A stretch of DNA of 64,000 nucleotides from Hyalangium ruber. Its GTDB lineage: Bacteria > Myxococcota > Myxococcia > Myxococcales > Myxococcaceae. How positions within the stretch are numbered: position 1 is the first letter of the stretch; each line of letters begins with the position of its first letter. Both the position numbers and the translations under genes were made by a program. The notes under the pieces were generated by a model. It was not told where the DNA came from and ran no database searches. It was given only the letters and a program-made list of their open reading frames with translations. The stretch spans positions 186,001 through 250,000 of the forward strand of contig NZ_JAXIVS010000001.1 of assembly GCF_034259325.1 (NCBI RefSeq). Direction: 5' to 3'. This document shows, one piece after another, positions 52,876-61,984 of this stretch.

Positions 52876-54825
52876 ATGAACACTGCAAGGATGTGCCGCT
52901 GGGCCGTGTGCGGCCTGCTCCTCGGAATAGGCCTCGCGCCTACGCGGCTCCACGCGCAGCAGACCGCCAAGCCCGTGCTCCACGGCAAACACTGGGTGGC
53001 CATCACCGGCAAGCCGCTCGCGGCCACGGCGGGGGCCATGATGTTCCAGAAGGGCGGCAACGCGGTGGACTCCGCGTGCGCGATGCTCGCCGCCACCTCC
53101 ACCATGTGGGACGTGCTGAGCTGGGGCGGAGAGACGCAGGCCCTCATCTATGACCCGCGCGCGCGCAAGGTGGTGGGCATCAACGCGCTCGGCGTGGCTC
53201 CCACGGGCGCCACCGTGGAGTTCTTCCAGAAGAAGAACATGAAGTACCCGCCCGAGTTCGGCCCGCTGGCCGCCGTCACCCCGGGCACACCAGGCGGCCT
53301 GATGGTGATGCTGTCGGAGTACGGGACGCTCTCGCTGAAAGAGGTGCTCGGGCCCGCCATCCAGATGGCCGACGAGGGCTACCCCATCGAGGCCCAGACC
53401 GCGAACAGCATCGAGAAGAACAAGGACAAGCTCAAACAGTGGCGCTACTCGCGCGAGGTGATGCTGCCGCACGCCGGGCAGGCCCGAGAGGCACCCCACC
53501 CTGGCGAGGTGTTCCGGCAGAAGGACCTGGCGGCCACGCTGAAGAAGCTGGTGGAGGCGGAGCAGAAGGCACTCGCGGCGGGCAAGAACCGCAAGCAGGC
53601 GATCCAGGCCGCCTATGACCGCTTCTACCGGGGAGACATCGCCCGCGAGCTGGTGCGGGGCGTGCAGGAGGAAGGCGGCCTCATCACCCTGGAGGACCTG
53701 GCGCGCTGGAAGGTCCACATCGAGGAGCCCGTGAAGACGACCTACAAGGGCGTCGAGGTCTACAAGCTGACCACGTGGGTGCAAGGGCCGGTGCTGCTCC
53801 AGGCGCTCAACATCCTGGAGACGCAGGATCTGAAGTCGATGGGCTACAACAGCGCTCGCTACATCCACGCGCTGTACCAGGCGATGAACCTGGCCTTCGC
53901 GGACCGGGACTTCTACTACGGAGACCCGTACTTCCCTCCGGCCGAGCCAGTACGAGGGCTGCTCTCCAAGGAGTACGCCAAAGCGCGAGCGAAGCTCATC
54001 AACTGGGAGAAGAACGACCCGAACATCAAGCCGGGAGACCCCTACGCCTTCCAGGGAGAGAGCAACCCGTACGTGAAGCTGCTGGAGCAGTGGCCTCCCG
54101 CTCCGGCGCCTGGCGCGAACCCGAATGCGCCCCAGCCCTTCACCCAGCCTCCCGGAGCGCCGCAGCCCGCTACACCGCCCACGGGCGCGCCGCAGCCGGG
54201 CTCCCAACAGGCGAGCCTGGAGGACTTCGAGCGCGCCTTCTTCGCGGGGACGACCTCCATCCAGGCCGCGGATGAGAAGGGATGGGTGGTGTCGGTGACG
54301 CCCAGCGGCGGCTGGGTGCCCGCCGTCATCGCCGGACGCACGGGAGTGGGACTGAGCCAGCGGATGCAGAGCTTCGTGATGGACGCGGCGGAGAGCCCGT
54401 TCAATGTGCTGGAGCCGGGCAAGCGCCCCCGCGCGACGCTGACGCCGAGCCTGGCGCTGAAGGACGGCAAGCCGTACCTCTCCTTCGCGGTGCAGGGCGG
54501 AGACAGCCAGGACCAGAACCTGCTGCAGTTCTTCCTGAACGTGGTGGAGTTCGGGATGACGGTGCAGGAGGCGTCCGAGGCGGCCAACATCAACAGCTTC
54601 CAGATGCGCACCTCGTTCGGAGACCACGCGGCGAAGCCAGGCCGGGTGCTGCTGCACCAGGACGTGCCGCCCTGGGTGCGCTCCGAACTCAAGCGCATGG
54701 GCTACGAGATGAGCTTCGAGCCACGCACCTCGGGTCCCATCAACGCCATCTACTTCGACCACAAGAATGGCACCTTCTGGGGTGGCTCCAGCCATCACGG
54801 CGAAGACTACGGCATCGCCTGGTAG
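52876..54825 (+). CDS. ggt: Gamma-glutamyltransferase family protein, exported
   Basis: 649 residues with a signal peptide (RLHAQQ). The large-subunit part carries the GGT N-terminal glycine/aspartate pattern (GKPLAATAGAMMFQKGGNAVDSA, PGTPGGLMVML). The autoprocessing nucleophile is at Thr459 in GTTSIQAAD (TTS, where many enzymes have TTH), followed by SVTPSGGW. A Pro/Gln/Ala-rich insertion (about 412-447) sits just before the cleavage site. It is expected to mature into two subunits and to cleave gamma-glutamyl or related amides in the periplasm. It precedes the CocE-like hydrolase by 42 bp, probably one operon. Confidence 0.87.
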   Translation: MNTARMCRWAVCGLLLGIGLAPTRLHAQQTAKPVLHGKHWVAITGKPLAATAGAMMFQKGGNAVDSACAMLAATSTMWDVLSWGGETQALIYDPRARKVVGINALGVAPTGATVEFFQKKNMKYPPEFGPLAAVTPGTPGGLMVMLSEYGTLSLKEVLGPAIQMADEGYPIEAQTANSIEKNKDKLKQWRYSREVMLPHAGQAREAPHPGEVFRQKDLAATLKKLVEAEQKALAAGKNRKQAIQAAYDRFYRGDIARELVRGVQEEGGLITLEDLARWKVHIEEPVKTTYKGVEVYKLTTWVQGPVLLQALNILETQDLKSMGYNSARYIHALYQAMNLAFADRDFYYGDPYFPPAEPVRGLLSKEYAKARAKLINWEKNDPNIKPGDPYAFQGESNPYVKLLEQWPPAPAPGANPNAPQPFTQPPGAPQPATPPTGAPQPGSQQASLEDFERAFFAGTTSIQAADEKGWVVSVTPSGGWVPAVIAGRTGVGLSQRMQSFVMDAAESPFNVLEPGKRPRATLTPSLALKDGKPYLSFAVQGGDSQDQNLLQFFLNVVEFGMTVQEASEAANINSFQMRTSFGDHAAKPGRVLLHQDVPPWVRSELKRMGYEMSFEPRTSGPINAIYFDHKNGTFWGGSSHHGEDYGIAW

Positions 54826-54867
54826 ACGCGTCCCCTCGAAGACCTTCCCATCCTCAGGAGAGAGTCC

Positions 54868-56808
54868 ATGTCCTCCCTACCCCGTTCTCTCGTAGCGCTC
54901 GCGCTGATCGCCTTCGCCCTGCCAGCGTGGGCGCAGGCGCCCGCGAAGCCTCCGAAGTCGCCCAAGGAAGAGCAGGCGGAGCAGCGCGCCGAGTACATCC
55001 GCTCGCGCTACAGCAAGTTCGAGTACCGCATCCCCATGCGGGACGGCGTGCGGCTGTTCACGTCCGTCTACGTCCCCAACGAAGCGAGCGCCGGCAAGCG
55101 CTACCCCATCCTGTTCACGCGCACGCCGTACACGGTCGCGCCCTATGGAGCGGAGCGCTACAAGCGGGCGCTCGGCCCCAGCGAGGCGTACGAGAAGGAG
55201 GGCTTCATCTTCGTCTTCCAGGACGTGCGCGGCCGGAACATGTCCGAGGGCACCTTCATGGACGTGCGCCCGCAGGTGGCGACGAAGCGCGGGCCGAAGG
55301 ACATCGACGAGAGCACCGACGCGTACGACACCATCCAGTGGCTGGTGAAGAACGTGCCGAACAACAACAACCGCGTGGGGATGTACGGCATCTCCTATCC
55401 CGGCTTCTACACCTCGGCGGGCGCCATCGACTCGCACCCGGCGCTCAAGGCGGTGTCTCCGCAGGCGCCCATCGCCGACTGGTTCTGGGATGACATGCAC
55501 CGGCACGGCGCCTTCAACCTGGCGCTGGCGTTCAACTTCTTCTCGGGGTTCGGCAAGCCCCGTCCCCAGCCCATCGCCCCCGAGGACTGGGAGCACTTCG
55601 AGCACGGCACGCCAGACGGCTACCAGTTCTTCCTGGAGATGGGGCCGCTGAGCAACGCGGACGCGCGCTACTTCAAGGGAGACATCGCGTTCTGGAAGGA
55701 CGTCGTGGCGCACCCCAACTACGACGCGTTCTGGAAGGCGCGGAGCATCCTGCCGCACCTGCGCAACATCAAGGCCGCGGTGATGGTGGTGGGTGGCTGG
55801 TACGACACTGAGGATCTCTACGGGCCGCTGCACACCTACGCCGCCATCGAGAAGCAGAACCCGGGCACCCAGAACATGCTGGTCATGGGCCCATGGCCGC
55901 ACGGCGGCTGGCAGCGCACGGAGGGCCTCTCGCTGGGCGACGTGGACTTCGGCTTCCCCACGAGCAACACCTACCTGGAGCTGTCACTCGCCTTCTTCAA
56001 GCACCACCTCAAGGAGGGGCCCAAGCCGGCCCTGCCCGAGGCGCTGGTGTTCGAGACGGGAGCCAACCGCTGGCGCGGCTTCGAGTCCTGGCCGCCCAAG
56101 GGTGTGCGCGAGGAGAAGCTCTACTTCCAGCCCAAGGGAGGCCTGGCGTTCAAGCCGCCCACGGGCACGGGGCACCTCTTCGATGAGTACCCGAGCGATC
56201 CATCGCGGCCCGTGCCCTACACGGCGGAGATCACCCCGGGCTGGGCGAAGAACTACATGACGGAGGACCAGCGCTTCGCCTCACGCCGGCCCGACGTGCT
56301 CGTCTTCCAGACGGAGCCGCTGGAGAAGGATCTGACGCTGGCGGGGCCGCTGGAGGCGGAGCTGTGGGTGTCCACCACGGGTACGGATGCGGACTGGGTG
56401 GTGAAGCTGGTCGACGTCAACCCGGGGAAGATGCCGGGCTGGACGCGAGCGGACGACGAGGCGGGGAAGCGCAACCAGGGCTCCCAGCAGACGCTCGTGC
56501 GTGGCGAGCCGTTCCGCGGCCGCTTCCGCGAGAGCTACTCCGAGCCCAAGCCCTTCAAGCCGGGAGAGCCGACGAAGGTGCGCTTCGTCATCAATGACGT
56601 CTTCCACACCTTCCAGCGGGGGCATCGGGTGATGATCCAGGTGCAGTCGAGCTGGTTCCCCTTCATCGATCGCAACCCGCAGACGTACGTCCCGAACATC
56701 TTCGAGGCGAAGGAGGAGGACTTCGTGCGAGCGACGCACCGCGTGTACCGCTCGCCCGCGAACCCCAGCTTCCTCAAGGTGAACGTGCTGCCCTCAGCGG
56801 ACGAGTGA
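54868..56808 (+). CDS. CocE/NonD-family exported hydrolase (X-Pro dipeptidyl-peptidase-like)
   Basis: 646 residues with a signal peptide (PAWAQAP). The alpha/beta-hydrolase has PMRDGVRLFTSVYVP at the N-terminus, FQDVRGRNMSEGTF, nucleophile elbow GISYPGFYT, WYDTEDLYGPLHTY (acid) and GPWPHGGW (His). The C-terminal jelly-roll of the S15/CocE group begins near residue 410 (PDVLVFQTEPLEKDLTLAGP). It probably hydrolyses amino-acid esters, amides or X-Pro peptides outside the inner membrane. It is co-directional with the gamma-glutamyltransferase. Confidence 0.9.
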   Translation: MSSLPRSLVALALIAFALPAWAQAPAKPPKSPKEEQAEQRAEYIRSRYSKFEYRIPMRDGVRLFTSVYVPNEASAGKRYPILFTRTPYTVAPYGAERYKRALGPSEAYEKEGFIFVFQDVRGRNMSEGTFMDVRPQVATKRGPKDIDESTDAYDTIQWLVKNVPNNNNRVGMYGISYPGFYTSAGAIDSHPALKAVSPQAPIADWFWDDMHRHGAFNLALAFNFFSGFGKPRPQPIAPEDWEHFEHGTPDGYQFFLEMGPLSNADARYFKGDIAFWKDVVAHPNYDAFWKARSILPHLRNIKAAVMVVGGWYDTEDLYGPLHTYAAIEKQNPGTQNMLVMGPWPHGGWQRTEGLSLGDVDFGFPTSNTYLELSLAFFKHHLKEGPKPALPEALVFETGANRWRGFESWPPKGVREEKLYFQPKGGLAFKPPTGTGHLFDEYPSDPSRPVPYTAEITPGWAKNYMTEDQRFASRRPDVLVFQTEPLEKDLTLAGPLEAELWVSTTGTDADWVVKLVDVNPGKMPGWTRADDEAGKRNQGSQQTLVRGEPFRGRFRESYSEPKPFKPGEPTKVRFVINDVFHTFQRGHRVMIQVQSSWFPFIDRNPQTYVPNIFEAKEEDFVRATHRVYRSPANPSFLKVNVLPSADE

Positions 56809-56817
56809 AGCCCGAGC

Positions 56818-58059
56818 TCACTTCCGGGGCGGCGGCTCCACGGCCTTGGGAGGCTCGGGGGGCGCCTCGCTCTTGAAGGAGCTCCACGACACCACCACCT
56901 CCTGGCCGGTGGCGTCGTAGCCATACAGGAAGTCGAGGATCTGCTTGGTGCCCGGGGGCGCCTCCGAGGGGCTCACCCGCACATGCCCCCGGAAGCCGCC
57001 CCGCTCGAGCCCCTCGTCCACGCGGACCACCTCGCTCCACTTCCGGGTGGTGACGTCCACGCCACCATCCCAGCGTTGGGTGACGCGCTCGAGGCGATCC
57101 CAGGTGATGTCGCTCGAGACACTTCGCGCCACCACCTCGCTGCGCCAGCCGCCCTCCGGCATCGGACGCCACCGCGAGACCTCGAGCACTACCGGGTGGA
57201 GCTCATCGCTCGCGGGCTGCCCGCGGGTCTGCACGAACGCCGTCGCCGAGAGGGGTCCTCCACGAGACAGGCGAGCGGACAGCTTCACGGTGAAGCTCCG
57301 GGTCTCCTGTGCCCCCATCCCCTGGACCGCATAGGCGTGCTCGACCTGGGGCTCGCTCGTGGTCGTGGTCGAGCCGTCACCAAACTCCCAGACGTAGGCT
57401 TCGACGCGCTCACTGCCCTGGTAGCTCGCCTGGAACGAAAAGGCCCCTTGCCCGCGCTGGGTGACCGCCAACCGCAGCGGCTCGTACTCCTGGCGCTCCC
57501 CTCGGCCACAGGAACGCACGTCGATCTCGATGAGCCGCTCGGCCAATACCCCGACTCGCCGCCCTCCGAGATCCTTGCAGACCTGGAAGCGCACGGCGTA
57601 CCGCCCTGCCCTATCGGGTGCCTTCCACGAGAGCGTCGGTCCGGGATGAAGCTCCGCCTCTCCGCGCTCGGTGAGCCAGACCCACCGGTACACGGCCCCT
57701 GGCTCCGCGACACCACCGAATCGCGCGGACAGCCCCAGTGGCTCGCCCTCGCAGACCCAGGAGCGGTCGGTCTCAATCGCATCGACCACCACGCTGGATG
57801 TCAGCGGCACCATCTCCTCTCGGAGAGCCGAAGCGAGCACCTCCCTACTCGGGCCCGCGATGGCGGGCGCAGCAGAGGAAGGCGGAGGAGGTGGAACGAG
57901 AGGCGGAGGAGGCTCGACCACCGTCGCCACAGGAGGACTCACGCTCTCGACGCTGAGAGGAGCTGGAGCCTGCCTCTCTCCCCGGGGCCACAACGCGAGC
58001 CCCACGACCGCCAGAACCACGGCGACCCCGAGCGTCCAGCGAAGCCGCGCGTCTCCCAC
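56818..58059 (-). CDS. Membrane-anchored PKD-domain protein
   Basis: 413 residues. One transmembrane anchor (about 8-24) is followed by a Pro-rich linker. Two beta-sandwich modules come next; the second has the PKD signature YVWEFGDGSTTTTSEPQVEHAY, and the first has CEGEPLGLSARFGG. The C-terminus is beta-rich and ends in Pro-rich sequence. It is likely a periplasmic or surface binding protein. It is downstream of the 58066-58866 gene with 6 bp between, so probably one operon. Confidence 0.75.
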   Translation of the reverse strand: MGDARLRWTLGVAVVLAVVGLALWPRGERQAPAPLSVESVSPPVATVVEPPPPLVPPPPPSSAAPAIAGPSREVLASALREEMVPLTSSVVVDAIETDRSWVCEGEPLGLSARFGGVAEPGAVYRWVWLTERGEAELHPGPTLSWKAPDRAGRYAVRFQVCKDLGGRRVGVLAERLIEIDVRSCGRGERQEYEPLRLAVTQRGQGAFSFQASYQGSERVEAYVWEFGDGSTTTTSEPQVEHAYAVQGMGAQETRSFTVKLSARLSRGGPLSATAFVQTRGQPASDELHPVVLEVSRWRPMPEGGWRSEVVARSVSSDITWDRLERVTQRWDGGVDVTTRKWSEVVRVDEGLERGGFRGHVRVSPSEAPPGTKQILDFLYGYDATGQEVVVSWSSFKSEAPPEPPKAVEPPPRK

Positions 58060-58065
58060 GGACGA

Positions 58066-58866
58066 TTAGAACCCGAACTCGTTCAGGTGGCGGCGGTAGC
58101 CCTGCGAGTTGGGCCGGTACCACTGGTCATCCCAGCCCTTGAAGTCCACGTCATCCAGCAGGCGCTCCGTCTTGCCGTTGAGGACCACCTGGTTGATGAG
58201 CTGCACCGTCGTCGAGCCCACGTTCCGGGAGACGAGCTTCGCCGAGGTGTCGAGGTACTGGTACGTGGTGCGGCTGCAGTAGTCCTGCAGCAGGCAGCCT
58301 TTGTCGCAGTTGCTCAGGTTGTTGTACGTGGCGTGCTTGTCCTCGGCCACGTACAGCGTGGGCCAACCCCGGTACGCGTTGCGCGAGTCGATGGCGGTGT
58401 CGTACTCGAGCTGGTCGTACGCGTACCACGCCGACGAGTCGCAGCTGCTCTTGCGGTGCGCCGACAGATAGGCCCAGTCCAGGTACCACCGGCCACCCGA
58501 GTAATGGACCTCGAGCAGCTGGAACTCCGGGTCTCCGTCGTGCCCGGTGGTGACGCCGCTGTCCTCGAAGAAGGTGTCCAGGTAGAAGATCTGCAGCGTG
58601 CGCGTGGAGAAGCTGTGGTTCCTCACCGAGAAGTACGGGCGCCGCTCGAAGCCGCTCTCGCCGCTGTCGAACCACAACAGCGGCATGAACCAGTAGGCGA
58701 GCTGGTACTCGCAGTCGTCGTTGAGCCCGTCGCGGTCAGCATCCGCGCCGGTTCCCCAGCAGGTGTCTCCGTAGGAGATGGTGCCGAGCCCATCGGCGTG
58801 CGCCACGGGCGTCACGGCCAACAACAGGACCAGCGCGACGAGCGCGTTTCGAGCGGTGCGGTCCAT
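58066..58866 (-). CDS. Secreted protein of unknown function (266 aa)
   Basis: Signal peptide (VAHADG), then a Cys- and Tyr/Trp-rich mature protein: [22 protein letters not shown], a calcium-type Asp-rich turn near the N-terminus, [16 protein letters not shown], and [23 protein letters not shown]. The layout is faintly reminiscent of Vps62/NPP1-like beta-sandwich proteins, but no conserved motif settles it. Eight Cys suggest disulfides. It starts 8 bp after the acyl-CoA-binding protein gene ends. Confidence 0.7.
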   Translation of the reverse strand: MDRTARNALVALVLLLAVTPVAHADGLGTISYGDTCWGTGADADRDGLNDDCEYQLAYWFMPLLWFDSGESGFERRPYFSVRNHSFSTRTLQIFYLDTFFEDSGVTTGHDGDPEFQLLEVHYSGGRWYLDWAYLSAHRKSSCDSSAWYAYDQLEYDTAIDSRNAYRGWPTLYVAEDKHATYNNLSNCDKGCLLQDYCSRTTYQYLDTSAKLVSRNVGSTTVQLINQVVLNGKTERLLDDVDFKGWDDQWYRPNSQGYRRHLNEFGF

Positions 58867-58874
58867 GGAGCGCC

Positions 58875-59132
58875 TCAGCCCTTCAGCAGCCGGTCCACGA
58901 GCTGTACGTACTGCTGCATCGCCGCGTCGCGGCTCAGCCCCTTGCGGCCGGCCCAGGCGTCGTACTTGGCGCGGCCCTTCAAATCCAACATCCCGGGCCG
59001 CTTGCCCTGCACATCACCCTCCGTGCCCTGCTTGAAGAGCGCGTACAGCTCCAGCAGCGTGTCATTCGATGGACGGGTGGACAGCGTCTTGACCCGCTCC
59101 TGCGCGGCCTTGAAGTCCTCGGCCAGTGCCAT
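58875..59132 (-). CDS. Acyl-CoA-binding protein
   Basis: 85 residues, exactly the size of the four-helix ACBP fold. The ligand-binding signature is present: [16 protein letters not shown] (Tyr, Lys) and [21 protein letters not shown]. ACBPs hold long-chain acyl-CoAs and buffer their supply to acyltransferases. They are sporadic in bacteria but known in myxobacteria. It is the first gene of a small minus-strand run with the secreted unknown and PKD proteins. Confidence 0.93.
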   Translation of the reverse strand: MALAEDFKAAQERVKTLSTRPSNDTLLELYALFKQGTEGDVQGKRPGMLDLKGRAKYDAWAGRKGLSRDAAMQQYVQLVDRLLKG

Positions 59133-59474
59133 GGGGAAGCCTCCTGGGCGCGCGAAGATACCCGATTGGCGGACGTGACGGGTCGCGCTCGCGCTCCTCC
59201 CCTGCCAGGTCCAGGCCTTCGCCGGATCTCGCGGGACGAGAATCGGAATCCACTCGAATCATGAGAAACCGGTACGCACGAAGGTTCGACGCGACCCGCC
59301 AAAACGCTCGAGCGGGCGGAAAAACGCGTGATCTGGCGCGTGCTTACGCCTGCCTGTTCTCGCGGTTCAGGATTTTTCTCTTCATGTCGTTTTGCATCTA
59401 GACGCAACTATGGTCTGGGACCGTACGATAACCCCTGTAGCTGGTTCGCTTGCCCATCACGCGGAGGGCTGAAC
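59133..59474. other. Divergent intergenic region
   Basis: There is no gene between the ACBP gene (minus) and the first small paralogue (plus). The right half is AT-rich (GGATTTTTCTCTTC, GTCGTTTTGCATCTAG) and probably contains the promoter of the small gene. A stem CCCGC/GCGGG occurs near 59305. The last 20 bp (CGGAGGGCTG) resemble the leader of the second paralogue. Confidence 0.4.
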
Positions 59475-59768
59475 ATGTGGATCGAGGCGATCGTCATGCC
59501 CCGGGAAGACTCCAAGCCCTACCGCCCTTCGCCCCAGCGCGACCGCCGTGCCGTGTACCAGTCCGGTTGTGACGAGAGCCTGCGCTTCCGCGACTCGGTG
59601 CTGAACTACCTGCAGAGCCAGAAGCTAATGGGCGCGGTGAAGTGGGTCAGCGAGCCGGGCTCCCTCCCCATGGTCACGCTGCACTGCCACGAGGGTGTGC
59701 TGGAGCAGCTGCGTCAGGTGCCCCAGTTCGAGGCTGGTCGCTCGGCTGCTGTCCAGATGGGCTTCTGA
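59475..59768 (+). CDS. Small unknown protein, tandem paralogue 1
   Basis: 97 residues from ATG 59475, preceded by GCGGAGGG. It is nearly identical to the next gene: the central block from PSPQRDRRAVYQ to the VSEPGSLPMVTL strand is the same. The fold looks like a small alpha/beta unit (a helix, RFRDSVLNYLQSQKLM, then strands around KWVSEPGS and VTLHCHEGVLEQLRQV), perhaps ferredoxin-like. No family was recognised. The duplication and the retained ribosome-binding leader suggest that dosage or pairing matters. Confidence 0.7.
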   Translation: MWIEAIVMPREDSKPYRPSPQRDRRAVYQSGCDESLRFRDSVLNYLQSQKLMGAVKWVSEPGSLPMVTLHCHEGVLEQLRQVPQFEAGRSAAVQMGF

Positions 59769-59809
59769 AAAACCCTGTTATCTCCAGAGCTTAGGCCATC
59801 ATTCGCGTT

Positions 59810-59828
59810 TCTCTGGTTTTGCCAGAGA
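59810..59828 (+). terminator. Hairpin between the tandem paralogues
   Basis: TCTCTGG and CCAGAGA form a perfect 7-bp stem around a TTTTG loop, 42 bp after the first gene. There is no T-run after it, so it may be a weak terminator or a processing site. Confidence 0.4.
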
Positions 59829-59941
59829 GTCGCACATGTCGCCTGAGCGCAACCATTCGGCGCCAAGATACAACCGTGCGAGGGATGCAACCCGGATCCG
59901 CCTTGCTAGTTTCCGCATGCGTGAACCGGAGGGTTGTGCAG

Positions 59942-60238
59942 ATGTGGATCGAGGCGATCGTCATGCCCCGGGAGGACTCGAAGGCGACCTGGCGCCCTTC
60001 GCCTCAGCGCGACCGCCGTGCGGTGTACCAGTCCGGCTGTGACGAGAGCCTGCGCTTCCGCGACTCGGTGCTGAACTATCTGCAGAGCCAGAAGCTGATG
60101 GGCGCGGTGAAGTGGGTCAGCGAGCCGGGCTCCCTTCCCATGGTCACGCTGCGCTGCCAGGAGCGCGTTCTGGAGCGGCTGCGCAAGGCGCCCCAGTTCG
60201 AGGCCGGTCGTTCCGCGGCCGTCGATCTGCACGCCTGA
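59942..60238 (+). CDS. Small unknown protein, tandem paralogue 2
   Basis: 98 residues from ATG 59942, preceded by CGGAGGGTTG, like the leader of paralogue 1. It starts with the same MWIEAIVMPREDSK and differs mainly at AT/PY after SK, at QERVLERLRKA versus HEGVLEQLRQV, and at the C-terminus. The near-identical DNA in the middle implies a recent duplication or gene conversion. The function is unknown. The PAS histidine kinase gene begins 52 bp downstream. Confidence 0.7.
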   Translation: MWIEAIVMPREDSKATWRPSPQRDRRAVYQSGCDESLRFRDSVLNYLQSQKLMGAVKWVSEPGSLPMVTLRCQERVLERLRKAPQFEAGRSAAVDLHA

Positions 60239-60290
60239 GTGGTAGATTGAACCTCTGGGGGCGCCCTCTCGCTCCCTCGAGGTTCTCTCC

Positions 60291-61967
60291 ATGGCTCCCG
60301 CGCGAGCGGCATCGAATCCCTTCCTGGAGCTGAGCCTCGAGCAGCTGCGCTTGTTGGTGGACAGCTTCACCGACAGCGTCTGGGTCTGGGACGCGCGCAC
60401 CGATCATCTGTTGGTCAACCGCCACTGGCTCCAAGCCTTGGGCTACGAAGAAGAGGACCTGGAGCCCAATACCGCTGGCTGGAGGGGCCTGTTGCATCCC
60501 GACGATGTCGCCGAGACCGAGCGGCGCTTCGAGGAGCACATGCAGGGCCAAACCCCGCACTTCGTGCAGGAGTACCGGCTGCGGCGCAAGGACGGGCAGT
60601 GGGCCTGGATCCTGGATCAAGCCCGGGCGGTGGCGCGCGATGAGCAGGGAAAGGTGCTGCGGGTAGTCGGCACCAACCTGGACATCACCGCCCGGAAGCT
60701 CAGCGAGGAGCGCATGAGGGGCCTGCTCCAGGCCATTCCGGACCTCATCTTCCGCACGCGGGCGGACGGCACCTTTCTCGACGTCAAACCCAATGCGGAC
60801 ATGCTGACACCGCACGACAACATCATTGGCAGCAACCTCCGCCAGGCTGGGTTGCCGCAGTCGCTGGTCGACAAGGCGCTCAAGCACCTGGAGCTCGCCA
60901 TCCGCCAGGGCACGGTGGAGATCTTCGAATACGAGGTGGAGGGCGCTCAGGGTCCACAGCACTTCGAGTCGCGGACCGTCCGCAGCGGGCCTGACGAGGG
61001 TGTGACCATCATCCGCGACATCACCGAGCGCAAGCTGGCGGAGCAGCGGCTGCGCCAACACGAGGAGGAGCTGCGGCGCCATCACGCGCGACTGGAGGAG
61101 CTGGTGCAGAGCCGCACCGAGAAGCTGCGCCAGACCACGCGCGAGCTGGAGGAGCGACAGGCCCAGCTCATCCAGTCCGAGAAGATGGCCTCGCTAGGAC
61201 AGATGGCGGCGGGCATCGCTCATGAGATCAGCAGCCCGATGGGCTACATCATGAGCAACCTGAACACGCTCTCACGGTACGTCTCGGCCCTGATGCCGCT
61301 GCTGCAGTTGCAGCGCGAGCTGCTGGCCATGAAGGGCCAGCCCGCCGAGGCCTCACGGGAGGAGCTGCTCTCCCGCCTGCGCGAGTCGTGGCAGGAGGAG
61401 GACGTGGACTCGATCCTCGTGGATGCCCCCGAGCTCCTCCAGGAGTCGCTGTGGGGGGCGCAGCGCATCAAGGAACTCGCCCAGAACCTGCGGCTGTTCA
61501 CCCGCGAGGACTCGGGAGAGCCCCAGCCGACGGACCTGAACGCGGAGCTGGAATCCACGCTGAAGATCGTGTGGAACGAGCTCAAGTACAAGTGCGAGGT
61601 GAGGCGGGACTTCGGGACGCTGCCGCTCATCCGCTGCCACCCCACCCAGCTGGCCCAGGTCTTCACCAACCTGCTCATCAACGCCGCGCAGGCCATCGAG
61701 GAGATGGGGACGATCCACATCCAGACCCGGCACGAGGGGCACGAGGTGGTGGTGCGGATCGCGGACACGGGCAAGGGAATGACGCCGGAGACGCGCGCCA
61801 GGCTCTTCACGCCCTTCTTCACCACCAAGCCCCGAGGCCAGGGCACGGGCCTGGGGCTCTCCATCAGCTACAGCATCATCGCCCGCCACAAGGGCCTCAT
61901 CGAAGTCCAGAGCGAGCCGGGCAAGGGGACGACCTTCATCATCCGCCTGCCCGTGACGGAGGGCTGA
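60291..61967 (+). CDS. PAS-domain sensor histidine kinase
   Basis: 558 residues. Two PAS domains (about 15-140, ending in the PAC segment VVGTNLDITARKLSEE, and 145-250), a coiled coil (LRQHEEELRRHHARLEELVQ), HisKA with AHEISSPM (His311) and an HATPase_c domain (FTNLLINAAQAI, DTGKGMTPE, GQGTGLGLSISYSI). There is no receiver and no membrane segment. It is a soluble kinase, probably working through an unlinked response regulator. The HEISSPM form with an extended linker is common in myxobacterial kinases. Confidence 0.9.
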   Translation: MAPARAASNPFLELSLEQLRLLVDSFTDSVWVWDARTDHLLVNRHWLQALGYEEEDLEPNTAGWRGLLHPDDVAETERRFEEHMQGQTPHFVQEYRLRRKDGQWAWILDQARAVARDEQGKVLRVVGTNLDITARKLSEERMRGLLQAIPDLIFRTRADGTFLDVKPNADMLTPHDNIIGSNLRQAGLPQSLVDKALKHLELAIRQGTVEIFEYEVEGAQGPQHFESRTVRSGPDEGVTIIRDITERKLAEQRLRQHEEELRRHHARLEELVQSRTEKLRQTTRELEERQAQLIQSEKMASLGQMAAGIAHEISSPMGYIMSNLNTLSRYVSALMPLLQLQRELLAMKGQPAEASREELLSRLRESWQEEDVDSILVDAPELLQESLWGAQRIKELAQNLRLFTREDSGEPQPTDLNAELESTLKIVWNELKYKCEVRRDFGTLPLIRCHPTQLAQVFTNLLINAAQAIEEMGTIHIQTRHEGHEVVVRIADTGKGMTPETRARLFTPFFTTKPRGQGTGLGLSISYSIIARHKGLIEVQSEPGKGTTFIIRLPVTEG

Positions 61968-61984
61968 GCGGCGTCACTGCCTGC

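Noticed and set aside
59319-59345. Sigma-54 promoter before the first small paralogue (TGGCGC then TGCTT)
   Set aside because: The spacing between the GG and GC elements is off by one and the -12 element is poor.
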